64,000 nucleotides of DNA, taken from the NCBI RefSeq assembly GCF_024707505.1, contig NZ_CP102604.1, positions 1,488,001-1,552,000 of the forward strand. Reading direction: 5' to 3'. This DNA comes from Pantoea sp. SOD02. GTDB taxonomy: Bacteria; Pseudomonadota; Gammaproteobacteria; Enterobacterales; Enterobacteriaceae. Positions 8,566-18,539 of the stretch are shown piece after piece. The notes beneath the pieces were generated by a model that ran no database searches, was not told the DNA's origin, and saw only the letters and a list, made by a program, of their open reading frames with translations. The position numbers and the translations under genes were made by a program. The number at the start of each line of letters is the position of its first letter. The stretch's first letter is position 1.

Positions 8566-10824
8566 ATGCATATGAACTGGATTGTTCTGGCGAGATTGAT
8601 GATTGCCTCGGCGTTGCCGTTGGGCATATTGCCGCACATACCCGCCGCCAGCGTAATACTCATCATGGTTGGATTCGCGGTGTTACTCGGGTTGATGCCA
8701 ATCACGTTTCTGCGGATATTAGGGATTGCTCTGTTAATGTTGGCCTGGACATTGAATGAAGCTCGGCAGATGGTTAATAGCATTGAGGAACTGGCTGCCG
8801 CGTCTATTGAAGCCACGGTGCGTATCACTGAAGTGCGTGAACAGAAGCAGCAGCTGACAGCGCAAATCCTGCGTGTCGGTCAGCGTTATCAATTTCCTCC
8901 TCTATTTGTCACGCTCAATAATGCTTCTACAGACCAACCATTTTGTGCCGGTCAGCGCTGGCAGATGAAATTGCGGCTGCGTGCCGTGCACGGCAGACTG
9001 AACGAAGGGGAGTTCGATCTGCAACGCTTTGCTTTGTCGAATCACACTCCGCTGCAAGGTCGCATCATCAGTCAGCAGGCGGAATCGCTAACCTGCAACT
9101 GGCGCACGCGTTTTATTGATTATCATTTACCTAAATTTGATACGCTCCAGCAACCCGCAATCATGCAGGCTTTAGCGTTTGGTATACGTACCAACATGAC
9201 CGAAGAGCAGCGACAGTTGCTGCGGGAAACAGGCACCGCCCACTTGATGGCCATCTCAGGCATGCACATTGCGTTAGCTGCCAGCGTTGGATGGCTATTA
9301 TCACGTGCAATCCAGGTGACTTTACCTGCTCATTTGATTGGCTATTTGTTTCCGCTGCTGATTAGCATCATAACCGCAGCCATTTACACATGGGTTTCTG
9401 GCAGCCATGCACCGGCCCAGCGCGCGATTATCGCGCTCATGCTTTGGACAGGTATTCGTAGCGTTGGTTGGCAACTCAGTGGCTGGCAAGTCTGGACGTT
9501 GTGTATTGGCGCATTGCTGGCCCTTGATCCTTTAACCGTTCTGTCAGAAAGCATTTGGTTGTCAGCGCTGGCGGTCGCGATGCTGATTGTCTGGTATCAA
9601 TGGTTTCCATTGCCGCATCGCTTGCGCGCAAAGCGTCGATGGCTGCTACTGCAATTGCTGCATCTGCAGCTTGGCATGATGATCCTCATGGCTCCGCTAC
9701 AAATCTTCTTGTTTCAGGGAATAAGCCTGAGTGCTTTATTGGCAAATCTGATCGCGGTGCCGGTTGTGTCATTTGTCACGGTGCCACTGATATTGCTGGC
9801 AATGCTCTTGCCTGTGCCGCCGATTTCAGCGGGACTGTGGTATCTGGCGGATCTTTCAATAAACAAAATATTGCTCGTGCTGCAGTGGTTACCCGCGGGC
9901 TGGTGGGCATGGAGCGATACCTTACCCGCGATCGTGCTGCTGTGGGTGGGATTACTTCTTTGGCGTAGCAAGCTGATATATCGCAGCCTTATGCCGTGTT
10001 TTAGCCTGGTACTCGCGATCATCCTTTGGCGCAGCACTACTCAGCGTGATGATTGGCAAATCGACATGATTGATGTGGGGCACGGCCTGGCTATTGCCAT
10101 TACGCAAGGCAATGAAGTGGTGTTATATGATGTTGGACCGGGCTGGAAGCAAGATGATGCCGGTTCACGCGTCATCCTGCCATGGCTGCAGTATCACGGC
10201 AGAAGCCTTCATTCTCTGATACTAAGCCACAAGCATCTGGATCACCGTGGTGGGCTACACTCATTGCTCAAAGTAAATCCAGCGGTAGCAATTCGAAGTG
10301 CCTTAGCGGAAAAGGGACATCTGCCATGCTTCCGTGGCCAGCAGTGGCAATGGGGCAAATTGCAATTTACCGCCTTGTGGCCGCCAAAGAGTCAGACCCA
10401 GGGACAAAATAACGATTCGTGTGTGGTGCGAGTCGATGACGGGCAATTTAGCGTATTGCTCACCGGTGATATTGAGTTAGAAGCCGAGAGAAAAATTGTC
10501 GCGCTGGAAAAAGATGCGCTCAACGCGACGATTTTGCAGGTGCCGCATCATGGCAGTCGCACTTCGTCAGGCGCGTTACTGTTACGTAATGTTGCTGGTA
10601 AGGCGGCATTCGCTTCGGTGGCGCGTTATAACGCCTGGCGTATGCCTGCACCAGCCGTGGTGCAGCGCTATCGTCAGCAAGGGTATATGTGGCACGACAC
10701 GGCACAATCGGGGCAGATTCATGTGGGTATCAGACAAGGTCATTGGCAAATTAAGGGCTTAAGAGAGCAAATAAAGCCTCGCTGGTACCATCAGTGGTTT
10801 GGCGTCAAACGCGATTCCAGGTAG
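8566..10824 (+). CDS. comEC: ComEC/Rec2 family DNA uptake channel protein
   Basis: Polytopic inner-membrane protein (YcaI in E. coli) expected to form the channel for single-stranded DNA entering the cytoplasm during transformation. 752 residues. An N-terminal hydrophobic part is followed by an OB-like soluble segment (about 70-190). The competence core comes next, containing GTAHLMAISGMHIAL near residue 220 and many membrane helices to about 490. The C-terminal part is a metallo-beta-lactamase-like domain with DVGHGLAIAI, SHKHLDHRGG, LLTGDIE and VPHHGSRTSSG. Start with GAGGGAG upstream; a second ATG two codons on is an alternative. Sxy, the competence activator, is encoded 53 kb downstream. 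Confidence 0.95.
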   Translation: MHMNWIVLARLMIASALPLGILPHIPAASVILIMVGFAVLLGLMPITFLRILGIALLMLAWTLNEARQMVNSIEELAAASIEATVRITEVREQKQQLTAQILRVGQRYQFPPLFVTLNNASTDQPFCAGQRWQMKLRLRAVHGRLNEGEFDLQRFALSNHTPLQGRIISQQAESLTCNWRTRFIDYHLPKFDTLQQPAIMQALAFGIRTNMTEEQRQLLRETGTAHLMAISGMHIALAASVGWLLSRAIQVTLPAHLIGYLFPLLISIITAAIYTWVSGSHAPAQRAIIALMLWTGIRSVGWQLSGWQVWTLCIGALLALDPLTVLSESIWLSALAVAMLIVWYQWFPLPHRLRAKRRWLLLQLLHLQLGMMILMAPLQIFLFQGISLSALLANLIAVPVVSFVTVPLILLAMLLPVPPISAGLWYLADLSINKILLVLQWLPAGWWAWSDTLPAIVLLWVGLLLWRSKLIYRSLMPCFSLVLAIILWRSTTQRDDWQIDMIDVGHGLAIAITQGNEVVLYDVGPGWKQDDAGSRVILPWLQYHGRSLHSLILSHKHLDHRGGLHSLLKVNPAVAIRSALAEKGHLPCFRGQQWQWGKLQFTALWPPKSQTQGQNNDSCVVRVDDGQFSVLLTGDIELEAERKIVALEKDALNATILQVPHHGSRTSSGALLLRNVAGKAAFASVARYNAWRMPAPAVVQRYRQQGYMWHDTAQSGQIHVGIRQGHWQIKGLREQIKPRWYHQWFGVKRDSR

Positions 10825-10858
10825 AATGAGCGGCTATTTCAAACAGCGTGAATAAATA

Positions 10859-12607
10859 ATGCATCAAGATAAAGATCTCTCAACGTGGCAGACATTCCGT
10901 CGACTCTGGCCGATGATTGCGCCCCACAAGGCTGGCCTGTATGTGTCAGCGGTGGCGCTGATACTCAATGCGGCAGGCGATACCCTGATGCTCTCTCTGT
11001 TGAAACCTTTACTGGATGATGGTTTCGGTAAAGCTGACAGATCCGTAATGTTGTGGATGCCGTTAGTGGTAATCGGCCTGATGCTGGTGCGTGGCGTGAC
11101 CAGCTATATCTCCAGTTACTGCATCTCATGGGTTTCCGGCAACGTGGTCATGAACATGCGTCGCCGTCTGTTCGGGCATATGATGGGCATGCCGGTAACC
11201 TTCTTTGACCAGCAATCAACGGGTACGCTGCTATCGCGCATCACCTACGATTCTGAGCAAGTTGCCTCTTCTTCTTCAAGCGCATTGGTTACCGTGGTGC
11301 GTGAAGGGGCCTCGATCATTGGCCTGTTCATTATGATGTTCTATTACAGCTGGCAGCTCTCTTTAATTCTCATTGTGCTGGCACCGATCGTCTCCTTTGC
11401 TATTCGTACCGTTTCCAAGCGTTTCCGCAGCATTAGTAAGAACATGCAGAACACTATGGGACAGGTCACCACCAGCGCCGAGCAGATGCTGAAAGGGCAT
11501 AAAGAAGTGCTGATTTTTGGTGGTCAGGAAGTTGAGGCAAACCGTTTTTCTCAGGTCAGCAATAAAATGCGTCAGCAAGGCATGAAACTGGTGTCGGCGT
11601 CTTCAATTTCTGATCCTGTGATTCAGTTGATTGCCTCACTGGCACTGGCATTTGTGCTTTATGCCGCCAGCTTCCCAAGCGTGATGGAGACATTAACAGC
11701 CGGTACTATCACCGTGGTCTTCTCATCGATGATCGCCCTGATGCGTCCGCTGAAGTCACTGACCAACGTGAATGCGCAGTTCCAGCGCGGTATGGCGGCA
11801 TGTCAGACGCTGTTCTCGATTCTCGACAGTGAGCAGGAAGTGGATAACGGCAAGCGTGAGATGGATCGCGCTAAAGGTGATGTTGAATTCCGTAACGTGA
11901 CCTTTACCTATCCAGGCCGTGAAATCCCTGCGCTGCGCGATATCAATCTGTCGCTGCCTGCCGGTAAAACGGTTGCACTGGTCGGTCGTTCCGGCTCAGG
12001 TAAATCCACCATGGCCAGTTTGTTGACGCGCTTCTACGACATCGACAGCGGTGAAATCTTGCTGGATGGTCATGATTTACGTGAATACACCCTGCGCTCA
12101 CTGCGTAACCAGGTCGCGCTGGTTTCTCAGAACGTACACCTTTTCAACGACACCATTGCTAACAACATTGCTTATGCCCGCAATGGTCAATACACGCGCG
12201 AGCAAATCGAGCAGGCTGCGACTATGGCGCATGCGATGGACTTTATCCAGAAGATGGATAAAGGCCTCGATACCGTTATTGGTGAGAATGGGGTGCTGCT
12301 CTCCGGTGGTCAGCGTCAACGTATTGCAATTGCGCGTGCGTTATTGCGTGACTGCCCGATTTTGATTCTCGATGAAGCCACATCAGCGCTGGATACCGAA
12401 TCTGAGCGTGCGATTCAGGCCGCACTTGATGAGCTGCAAAAAAACCGTACTTCACTGGTGATTGCGCACCGTCTGTCGACCATTGAAAAAGCTGATGAGA
12501 TCGTCGTGGTTGAAGATGGTCGCATTGTCGAACGCGGTACCCACAGCGTGCTGCTGGAACAGAAGGGCGCCTATGCGCAGCTTCACAAGCTGCAGTTCGG
12601 TCAATGA
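10859..12607 (+). CDS. msbA: lipid A export ATP-binding/permease protein MsbA
   Basis: Homodimeric ABC exporter that flips core lipid A from the inner to the outer leaflet of the inner membrane. 582 residues, identical in length to E. coli. Six transmembrane helices lie in the first 320 residues. The nucleotide-binding domain has Walker [10 protein letters not shown] at 376-384, the signature LSGGQ at 481-485 and Walker [13 protein letters not shown] near 501-512. Its stop overlaps the lpxK start by 4 bases (ATGA), so translation is probably coupled; both proteins serve lipid A biogenesis. Confidence 0.98.
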   Translation: MHQDKDLSTWQTFRRLWPMIAPHKAGLYVSAVALILNAAGDTLMLSLLKPLLDDGFGKADRSVMLWMPLVVIGLMLVRGVTSYISSYCISWVSGNVVMNMRRRLFGHMMGMPVTFFDQQSTGTLLSRITYDSEQVASSSSSALVTVVREGASIIGLFIMMFYYSWQLSLILIVLAPIVSFAIRTVSKRFRSISKNMQNTMGQVTTSAEQMLKGHKEVLIFGGQEVEANRFSQVSNKMRQQGMKLVSASSISDPVIQLIASLALAFVLYAASFPSVMETLTAGTITVVFSSMIALMRPLKSLTNVNAQFQRGMAACQTLFSILDSEQEVDNGKREMDRAKGDVEFRNVTFTYPGREIPALRDINLSLPAGKTVALVGRSGSGKSTMASLLTRFYDIDSGEILLDGHDLREYTLRSLRNQVALVSQNVHLFNDTIANNIAYARNGQYTREQIEQAATMAHAMDFIQKMDKGLDTVIGENGVLLSGGQRQRIAIARALLRDCPILILDEATSALDTESERAIQAALDELQKNRTSLVIAHRLSTIEKADEIVVVEDGRIVERGTHSVLLEQKGAYAQLHKLQFGQ

Positions 12608-13605
12608 TTGAACGCATCTGGAGCGGGCGCTCGCCGTTATGGCTACTACTATGGCCGCTGAGTCTGCTTTATGGGGCGATCACCTCGCTGATTCGCCTCA
12701 GCTTCCAGCGCGGATGGCGAAAAAGCTGGCGCGCGTCTTGCCCGGTGATTGTGGTGGGGAACCTCACTGCAGGCGGGAATGGTAAAACGCCCGTAGTGAT
12801 TTGGTTGGTGCAGGCGCTGCAACAACGCGGTTTACGTGCTGGCGTGGTGTCGCGGGGTTACGGCGGAAAAGCTGAACGATATCCGCTGCTGGTTACCGCT
12901 GAAACGCCCACGGCGCAGGCTGGCGATGAACCTGTTTTAATCGCTCAGCGTACGCAGGTGCCAGTCGCGGTTGCACCGCAGCGGCGTCTGGCGGTAGAAG
13001 GTCTGCTCGCTGCGCACGATCTGGATGTGATCATTACCGATGATGGCCTGCAGCATTACGCGCTGCAGCGCGATCGTGAAATCGTGGTGGTGGATGGTAT
13101 GCGTCGTTTTGGCAATGGGTGGTGGTTACCGGCTGGGCCGATGCGTGAACGTGCCTCGCGACTTAAGACGGTGAATGCGGTGATCGTGAATGGTGGTGAT
13201 GCGCAGGCGGGCGAAATTGCGATGACATTGCAGCCCGGTCTGGCGGTAAACCTAATCAGCGGCGCAACCGTAGCCTTAGCGCAGTTGCCGGAAATTGTCG
13301 CGATGGCCGGTATTGGTCATCCGCCGCGCTTCTTCAACACGCTCAAACAGCAAGGTATTCAGCCGGTGGCAGAAATTGCCTTCGCCGATCACCACGCTTA
13401 CAGCGAAGACGAATTGCAACGTCTGACTCAGGCAGAACAGTGCTTGCTGATGACGGAAAAAGATGCGGTGAAATGCCGTGGCTTTGCTCGCCCAAACTGG
13501 TGGTATCTGCCGGTAGATGCGCATCTGCAGGGCACGACGGTGGCAACCTTGTTAGACGATATCACTCATCTCTGCAGCAACGCGCGCGACGCCCGTTCGC
13601 GCTAA
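12604..13605 (+). CDS. lpxK: tetraacyldisaccharide 4'-kinase LpxK
   Basis: Adds the 4'-phosphate to the tetraacyl disaccharide precursor, giving lipid IVA. 333 residues. An N-terminal membrane-associated hydrophobic segment (about 11-32) is followed by the P-loop stretch [12 protein letters not shown] at 52-63. Further conserved segments are [16 protein letters not shown] and TDDGLQHY. It overlaps msbA by 4 bases and ends 22 bp before ycaQ. Confidence 0.97.
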   Translation: MIERIWSGRSPLWLLLWPLSLLYGAITSLIRLSFQRGWRKSWRASCPVIVVGNLTAGGNGKTPVVIWLVQALQQRGLRAGVVSRGYGGKAERYPLLVTAETPTAQAGDEPVLIAQRTQVPVAVAPQRRLAVEGLLAAHDLDVIITDDGLQHYALQRDREIVVVDGMRRFGNGWWLPAGPMRERASRLKTVNAVIVNGGDAQAGEIAMTLQPGLAVNLISGATVALAQLPEIVAMAGIGHPPRFFNTLKQQGIQPVAEIAFADHHAYSEDELQRLTQAEQCLLMTEKDAVKCRGFARPNWWYLPVDAHLQGTTVATLLDDITHLCSNARDARSR

Positions 13606-13627
13606 CCTCCGAAAAGGGAACTGAGTC

Positions 13628-14845
13628 ATGAACCGCGTCGCTTCCCTCTCGTTACAAACTGCTCGTCACCTTCATCTGGCTGCTCAGGGACTGTTACGTC
13701 CTCTGGGCCGCCGAGCGCGCTTTAGCGATATTCACGCCACTGTGCGTCAAATGTCTTTGCTGCAAATCGATACCATCAATGTGGTGGCTCGCAGTCCTTA
13801 TCTGGTGCTGTTTAGCCGCCTTGGCGCATACCAGGCCAATTGGCTGGAACAGGCGCTGACATCTGGCGCGTTATTTGAATATTGGGCGCATGAAGCCTGT
13901 TTTATACCTGTCGAAGATTACCCATTGCTGCGCCATCGCATGCTGGAACCGCAGCGACTTGGCTGGAAGTACAACCAACAGTGGGTTGAGGAACATCAAC
14001 AGGAAATCACTGACCTTCTGCAACACATCTCCGCCAATGGTCCGGTACGTGCTGCCGATTTCAGCAATGATAAACAGACCAAACCAGGCTGGTGGGCGTG
14101 GAAGCCGCATAAGCGTCATCTGGAGAATTTGTTCAGTGCCGGTCAGTTGATGGTGGTGGAGCGGCGCAACTTCCAGCGGGTTTACGATCTGCACAGCCGC
14201 GTAATGCCGGACTGGATTGATGAACAGCATGCACTGAGTGAAGACGAAGCCGTCATAAAAATGTTGAGTCACAGCGCACGCAGCCTCGGCATTTTCCGTG
14301 ATAGTTGGCTAGCTGATTACTATCGCCTCAAACGCGCACCACTCAAGTCGTGGCTCATGGATGCCGCCGCACGCGGAGAGATAGTTCGCATTGAGGTCGA
14401 GCAGCTGGGTGAAATGTGGCTACACCACGCGTTATTGCCGCTGCTGGAAAAGCCACTCTCGGCTACGCATACCGCGCTGTTGTCACCCTTTGATCCGGTG
14501 GTATGGGATCGTCGTCGTGCGCTGGAGCTGTTTAATTTTGATTACCGCATCGAGTGCTACACGCCAGCAGAGAAGCGCAAATATGGTTATTTTGTCCTTC
14601 CAGTGCTACATCGCGGCGTATTGAAAGCGCGCATCGACGCCAAAATGGAGCGTCAGGCACAACAATTGGTCATTCGTGCATTCTGGCTGGAAGAAGGCAT
14701 GCGCGTTAGTAACACTTTCCTTAGTGACGTACAAAAAGCCATCAATCGCTTTGCTGCGTGGCAAGGTGCCAATGAAGTGATTATCGAAAATGCGCCGGCA
14801 GAACTGCTGGCTGCCTGGTCAAATCGCTGGTCGATTGGTGAATAA
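13628..14845 (+). CDS. ycaQ: YcaQ-type interstrand crosslink DNA glycosylase
   Basis: Winged-helix DNA glycosylase family (HTH_42, called AlkX/YcaQ), which in E. coli unhooks alkylated interstrand crosslinks. 405 residues against about 410. The family's catalytic-type Q-x-D motif is seen as LQIDTINVVARSPYLVLFSR near residues 42-60, followed by FEYWAHEACFIP. A conserved LLSPFDPVVWDRRRALELF lies in the C-terminal half. ATG start after GGGAACTGA. Its place between lpxK and ycaR is the conserved order; there is no evident functional link to lipid A. Confidence 0.93.
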   Translation: MNRVASLSLQTARHLHLAAQGLLRPLGRRARFSDIHATVRQMSLLQIDTINVVARSPYLVLFSRLGAYQANWLEQALTSGALFEYWAHEACFIPVEDYPLLRHRMLEPQRLGWKYNQQWVEEHQQEITDLLQHISANGPVRAADFSNDKQTKPGWWAWKPHKRHLENLFSAGQLMVVERRNFQRVYDLHSRVMPDWIDEQHALSEDEAVIKMLSHSARSLGIFRDSWLADYYRLKRAPLKSWLMDAAARGEIVRIEVEQLGEMWLHHALLPLLEKPLSATHTALLSPFDPVVWDRRRALELFNFDYRIECYTPAEKRKYGYFVLPVLHRGVLKARIDAKMERQAQQLVIRAFWLEEGMRVSNTFLSDVQKAINRFAAWQGANEVIIENAPAELLAAWSNRWSIGE

Positions 14846-14935
14846 AGCCGCCATTTGTCTGGCTTGAGTGCGCCATTCACGCGCACGCTATTATGATATG
14901 CTAACCGCCTGAATCGGTCCTGAATGGAGAAGATT

Positions 14936-15118
14936 ATGGATCACCGTTTACTCGAAATCGTTGCCTGCCCGGTATGCAACGGAAAACTCTACTTCAACAA
15001 AGAGCAGCAAGAGCTGATCTGTAAACCGGATGGCCTGGCTTACCCTGTACGTGACGGCATTCCAGTGCTGCTGGAAGTGGAAGCGCGTACGCTGTCTGTT
15101 GAAGAGATCCATCCATGA
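14936..15118 (+). CDS. ycaR: UPF0434/Trm112-like protein YcaR
   Basis: Small 60-residue protein beginning [18 protein letters not shown]. It has a CPVC pair and a single later cysteine, so a complete four-cysteine zinc site is not present in one chain. I chose the ATG at 14936 because GGAGA precedes it and the family starts there; an in-frame codon at 14924 would add four residues. It overlaps kdsB by 4 bases (ATGA). The molecular role is not established; it resembles the Trm112 fold family. Confidence 0.92.
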   Translation: MDHRLLEIVACPVCNGKLYFNKEQQELICKPDGLAYPVRDGIPVLLEVEARTLSVEEIHP

Positions 15119-15864
15119 GTTTTGTTGCCATTATTCCCGCGCGTTACGCTTCAACGCGTCTGCCCGGCAAACCGCTGGTGGATATTCAGGGTAAACCGAT
15201 GGTGCTGCACGTCATGGAACGCGCGCGTGAATCGGGTGCCGATCGCGTGATTGTCGCCACCGATCATCCGGATGTGGCGGCGGCGGTAACCGCAGCGGGC
15301 GGCGAAGTGTGCATGACGCGGGTCGATCATCAGTCTGGCACCGAGCGTTTGGCAGAAGTGGTCGAGAAGTATCAGTTTGCCGACGACACCATCATCGTTA
15401 ACGTGCAGGGCGACGAGCCGATGATCCCGGCGGAGATTGTACGTCAGGTGGCAGTTAATCTGGCGCAATCTGAAGCCGGAATGGCGACGCTAGCGGTGCC
15501 GATCACCGATGCAGAAGAAGCCTTTAACCCGAACGCGGTGAAAGTGGTGATGGACGCCAAAGGTTATGCGCTTTACTTCTCACGCGCCACCATTCCCTGG
15601 GATCGCGAGCGTTATGCTCAATCGCGCGAGCAGATTGGCGACACGCTGCTGCGCCACATTGGTATCTACGCTTATCGCGCCGGTTTTATCCGTCGCTATA
15701 TCGCGTGGGAACCTTGCCCGCTGGAGCACATTGAGCTGCTCGAACAGCTGCGCGTGCTGTGGTACGGTGAAAAGATTCACGTCGCGGTGGCAAAAGCTAT
15801 CCCAAGTGTTGGGGTGGATACGCCGGAAGACCTTGAGCGGGTTCGTCTCGCTATGCAGGGTTAA
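15115..15864 (+). CDS. kdsB: CMP-Kdo synthetase KdsB
   Basis: 3-deoxy-manno-octulosonate cytidylyltransferase: activates Kdo with CTP to CMP-Kdo, the donor for the inner core of lipopolysaccharide. 249 residues. It opens with the nucleotide-binding signature [16 protein letters not shown], followed by VQGDEPMIP and [11 protein letters not shown]. Start overlaps the ycaR stop. Together with msbA and lpxK it makes this part of the window a lipopolysaccharide supply cluster. Confidence 0.98.
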   Translation: MSFVAIIPARYASTRLPGKPLVDIQGKPMVLHVMERARESGADRVIVATDHPDVAAAVTAAGGEVCMTRVDHQSGTERLAEVVEKYQFADDTIIVNVQGDEPMIPAEIVRQVAVNLAQSEAGMATLAVPITDAEEAFNPNAVKVVMDAKGYALYFSRATIPWDRERYAQSREQIGDTLLRHIGIYAYRAGFIRRYIAWEPCPLEHIELLEQLRVLWYGEKIHVAVAKAIPSVGVDTPEDLERVRLAMQG

Positions 15865-15873
15865 TCTCCGACC

Positions 15874-15894
15874 GGCCAGCGGCTCTCGCTGGCC
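15874..15894 (+). terminator. hairpin after kdsB
   Basis: Eight-bp stem GGCCAGCG (15874-15881) / CGCTGGCC (15887-15894) with a 5-base loop, 10 bp past the kdsB stop. The following bases TTAAAGTTT are weakly T-rich, so termination efficiency is uncertain. Confidence 0.6.
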
Positions 15895-15974
15895 TTAAAG
15901 TTTGATCTGGCGCTAAGCTTTGCGCCGCCATCACCTCCAGCATATTCCAGCCCTTTGACTTCGGAGGATATTGC

Positions 15975-16868
15975 ATGGAACAGCTCCGTTCAGAACTCGC
16001 ATTGGTGCTCGGTGAATGCATCAGCCGTCTCGAAACCATTAGCGAGAATACGCACACGCGGTTGTATGCGCTATACGATAACGCCGGTAAACCGATGCCG
16101 CTGGTGGTAAAGTATTTTCGTCATCAGGGACGTGCTGCGCTGGAAGCCAAAAAGCTGACCATGCTCGGCCATGATGGCTTAATTGCCGTGCCCGCAGTGT
16201 TTGGTCTGGTGCTCAGCCAGCAAAAGCCGGTACATGAAATGTTGCTGATGGCGCGCTTTAACGGCGTCTCGGCGGAAGCTCCGGCACGCAGCGCAGCACG
16301 CTGGGAACAGCTGTGCGAGCAGATCGTCGAAGGCGTATTGGCGTGGCATCGCATCGACAGCCATGGCTTAGTCGGCAGCGTGGACAGCGTGCAGGAGAAT
16401 AGCTGGCCCGCATGGTATCGCCAGCGGGTGGATGTATTGTGGTCAACGCTGGGTTATCTGTCACCGCCGTTTTTCACACTGGAAGACCGTCAAATTCTGT
16501 TTCGCAGCCGTCAGCTATTACCGCGTCTTTTCAACGGCTTTGACGATCCCTGCGTGCTGATGCATGGCAATTTGCGCTTAGCCAGCATGCTGAAAGATGC
16601 GCACAGCGATCAGCTGATTGCGATGATGCAGCCGGGCAACATTCTCTGGGCACCACGCGAATATGATCTGATGCGCCTGGCGGATAGCGGCGCAGAAGCG
16701 TCATTGCTGCAACACTATCTGCAGCGTGCGCCCGTGGCGGAAGGTTTCCTCTGGCGACGCTGGTTGTATCAACTGTGGGATTGCGTCGACACGCTGGTCA
16801 GCAGCGGACAGTTTGACCGCCCGCGCTTCGATCATGCTCGTGCGCAATTACTCCCTTGGCTGGGTTGA
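15975..16868 (+). CDS. ycbJ: YcbJ, aminoglycoside-phosphotransferase-like protein of unknown substrate
   Basis: 297 residues, same length as E. coli YcbJ and similar throughout. The protein-kinase-like phosphotransferase fold is suggested by CVLMHGNLRLASML, where HGN sits at the catalytic-loop position. The usual catalytic HGDxxxxN is altered, so activity and substrate are unknown. Conserved blocks include APARSAARWEQL, LAWHRIDSHG and APREYDLMRLAD. GGAGG-like site upstream of the ATG. The 3' end overlaps the convergent elyC by 21 bases. Confidence 0.92.
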   Translation: MEQLRSELALVLGECISRLETISENTHTRLYALYDNAGKPMPLVVKYFRHQGRAALEAKKLTMLGHDGLIAVPAVFGLVLSQQKPVHEMLLMARFNGVSAEAPARSAARWEQLCEQIVEGVLAWHRIDSHGLVGSVDSVQENSWPAWYRQRVDVLWSTLGYLSPPFFTLEDRQILFRSRQLLPRLFNGFDDPCVLMHGNLRLASMLKDAHSDQLIAMMQPGNILWAPREYDLMRLADSGAEASLLQHYLQRAPVAEGFLWRRWLYQLWDCVDTLVSSGQFDRPRFDHARAQLLPWLG

Positions 16869-17633
16869 GGTGAGATCGTCACCGCGCAGCTTCTGCCAGA
16901 TCTGTCCTAGCGTTTCATAGATCGCTCGCTCACTGTGACCGAGCCACAGCGGTGACGGAATCGCGCGTTCCCACCAGTTGAGCGGCGATGTCACCGCCAG
17001 CTGGTTCGCCGGTGCAGCCAGAGGATTCATGCCAGCACTTTGGAAGAATTGCATCGCACGTGGCAGATGGTTAGCGGAGGTCACCAGTAAAAACGGATGT
17101 TCCCCAATCGTCTGTTTCACCGCGCGTGCTTCACCAATCGTATCCCGTGGTTGATCCAACTGAATAATCGCTTCTGATGGCACACCCAGACTTTCTGCCA
17201 CTTCAGCCGCCACGCTGGCGCTGCTGCGTGGGTTTTCGCCGGCTGCTGCGCCTGTAAAGATCATTTTCGCTTGCGGATAGCGCCGCCACTGACGCACGCC
17301 TTCAGCCACGCGCGGCAAGCTATTACTGATTAAATTTGAACTCGGCGCCCAATTCGGATTGAAGGTATAGCCGCCGCCAAGCACAACGATATAATCGACC
17401 GGCTCGTTACCGTTCCAGGTGGGATAATGATTTTCCAGCGGTGACAGCAGGCGATCGGCAACCGGCTGCAGGCTTAACACCAGCAGTAGCAGCCAACTGC
17501 AAGAGATAAGGATTTTGCCGCTTTTTTGCCAGCGGCTGAACCAGAGCAGCAAAAGTCCTGCCGCCATCAGCAATAACAGCAGCGGCAAGGGGAGCAACAT
17601 CCCGCCAATGACTTTTTTAAATGCGAAAAACAT
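16848..17633 (-). CDS. elyC: envelope biogenesis factor ElyC (DUF218)
   Basis: Inner-membrane DUF218 protein (YcbC) tied in E. coli to peptidoglycan synthesis at low temperature and to envelope integrity. 261 residues. Two N-terminal membrane helices (about 10-30 and 37-57) precede a periplasmic domain carrying VDYIVVLGGGYTFNP, IFTGAAAGENPRSSASVAAEVAE, and LLVTSANHLPRAM with its conserved histidine. It is convergent with ycbJ, sharing 21 bp, and divergent from cmoM. Confidence 0.95.
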   Translation of the reverse strand: MFFAFKKVIGGMLLPLPLLLLLMAAGLLLLWFSRWQKSGKILISCSWLLLLVLSLQPVADRLLSPLENHYPTWNGNEPVDYIVVLGGGYTFNPNWAPSSNLISNSLPRVAEGVRQWRRYPQAKMIFTGAAAGENPRSSASVAAEVAESLGVPSEAIIQLDQPRDTIGEARAVKQTIGEHPFLLVTSANHLPRAMQFFQSAGMNPLAAPANQLAVTSPLNWWERAIPSPLWLGHSERAIYETLGQIWQKLRGDDLTSTQPRE

Positions 17634-17757
17634 CGAATATGGCCTCTTTTGTCCAAAAAAACAGCTGCCAGACGGTTACTGCGGCATGAAAGGTTCATTC
17701 TTGTTGAGCCTGTGACAAAATAGCACAAGTTGAATGCAGCAAAGCGGAGCCATCATC

Positions 17758-18528
17758 ATGCAGGATCGTAACTTTGACGATCTGGCGGACAAATTCTCAC
17801 AGAACATTTATGGCACGCGCAAAGGGCAAGTGCGCCAGGCGATTGTCTGGGACGAGCTGGAAGCCCTGTTACCGACACTGCCTGCCGGATCTTTGAAGGT
17901 GCTGGATGCCGGCGGCGGCGTGGGACAAGTCTCAAGCGGCTTGGCGGCACGCGGTCATCAGGTAGTGCTGTGCGATCTCTCTGCTGAGATGCTGAAGCTG
18001 GCGGAAGCCCATGCGCTCGCCGCAGGTGTGAGCCACAACATGCAATTCAAACAAATTAGCGCCCAGCAGGTGGGCGAACATTTGGATACGCAGGTTGATC
18101 TGGTATTGTTTCACGCGGTGTTGGAATGGGTCGCGCATCCGGAAGAGGTGCTGCAAGCGCTGTGGCACACGCTCAAGCCCGGCGGCGTGCTGTCGTTGAT
18201 GTTTTATAACGCGCACGGCTTAACCTTCCGCACCCTGACGCTCGGCAATTTCGGCTATATGCGCGCCAATATGAGCAAACGCAAAAAGCGAACGCTGTCG
18301 CCCGATTTCCCGCGCGATCCCGATGATGTGACGCGCTGGCTGACAAACTGCGGATTTGAAATTGAACGGCGTGCGGGCATTCGCGTCTTCTGTGATTACA
18401 TGAAGCCGCAACCCGGCGCAGGGAAGAGCGTTGAGGAAATCATTGAGATGGAACGGCGTTTCTGTCGCCAGGAGCCCTTTTTAAGTTTAGGGCGCTATAT
18501 CCACGTGACCGCGCGCAAACCCAGCTAG
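17758..18528 (+). CDS. cmoM: tRNA 5-carboxymethoxyuridine methyltransferase CmoM
   Basis: SAM-dependent methyltransferase (formerly SmtA) that methyl-esterifies cmo5U34 to mcmo5U34 in certain tRNAs. 256 residues with the Rossmann motif [13 protein letters not shown] near residue 45, LCDLSAEML and LFHAVLEWV. The start at 17758 ([19 protein letters not shown]) matches the family; an in-frame codon at 17734 adds eight unsupported residues. Spaced 11 bp before mukF, so it is probably the first gene of the cmoM-mukFEB operon. Confidence 0.95.
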   Translation: MQDRNFDDLADKFSQNIYGTRKGQVRQAIVWDELEALLPTLPAGSLKVLDAGGGVGQVSSGLAARGHQVVLCDLSAEMLKLAEAHALAAGVSHNMQFKQISAQQVGEHLDTQVDLVLFHAVLEWVAHPEEVLQALWHTLKPGGVLSLMFYNAHGLTFRTLTLGNFGYMRANMSKRKKRTLSPDFPRDPDDVTRWLTNCGFEIERRAGIRVFCDYMKPQPGAGKSVEEIIEMERRFCRQEPFLSLGRYIHVTARKPS

Positions 18529-18539
18529 AAGGATCAACT

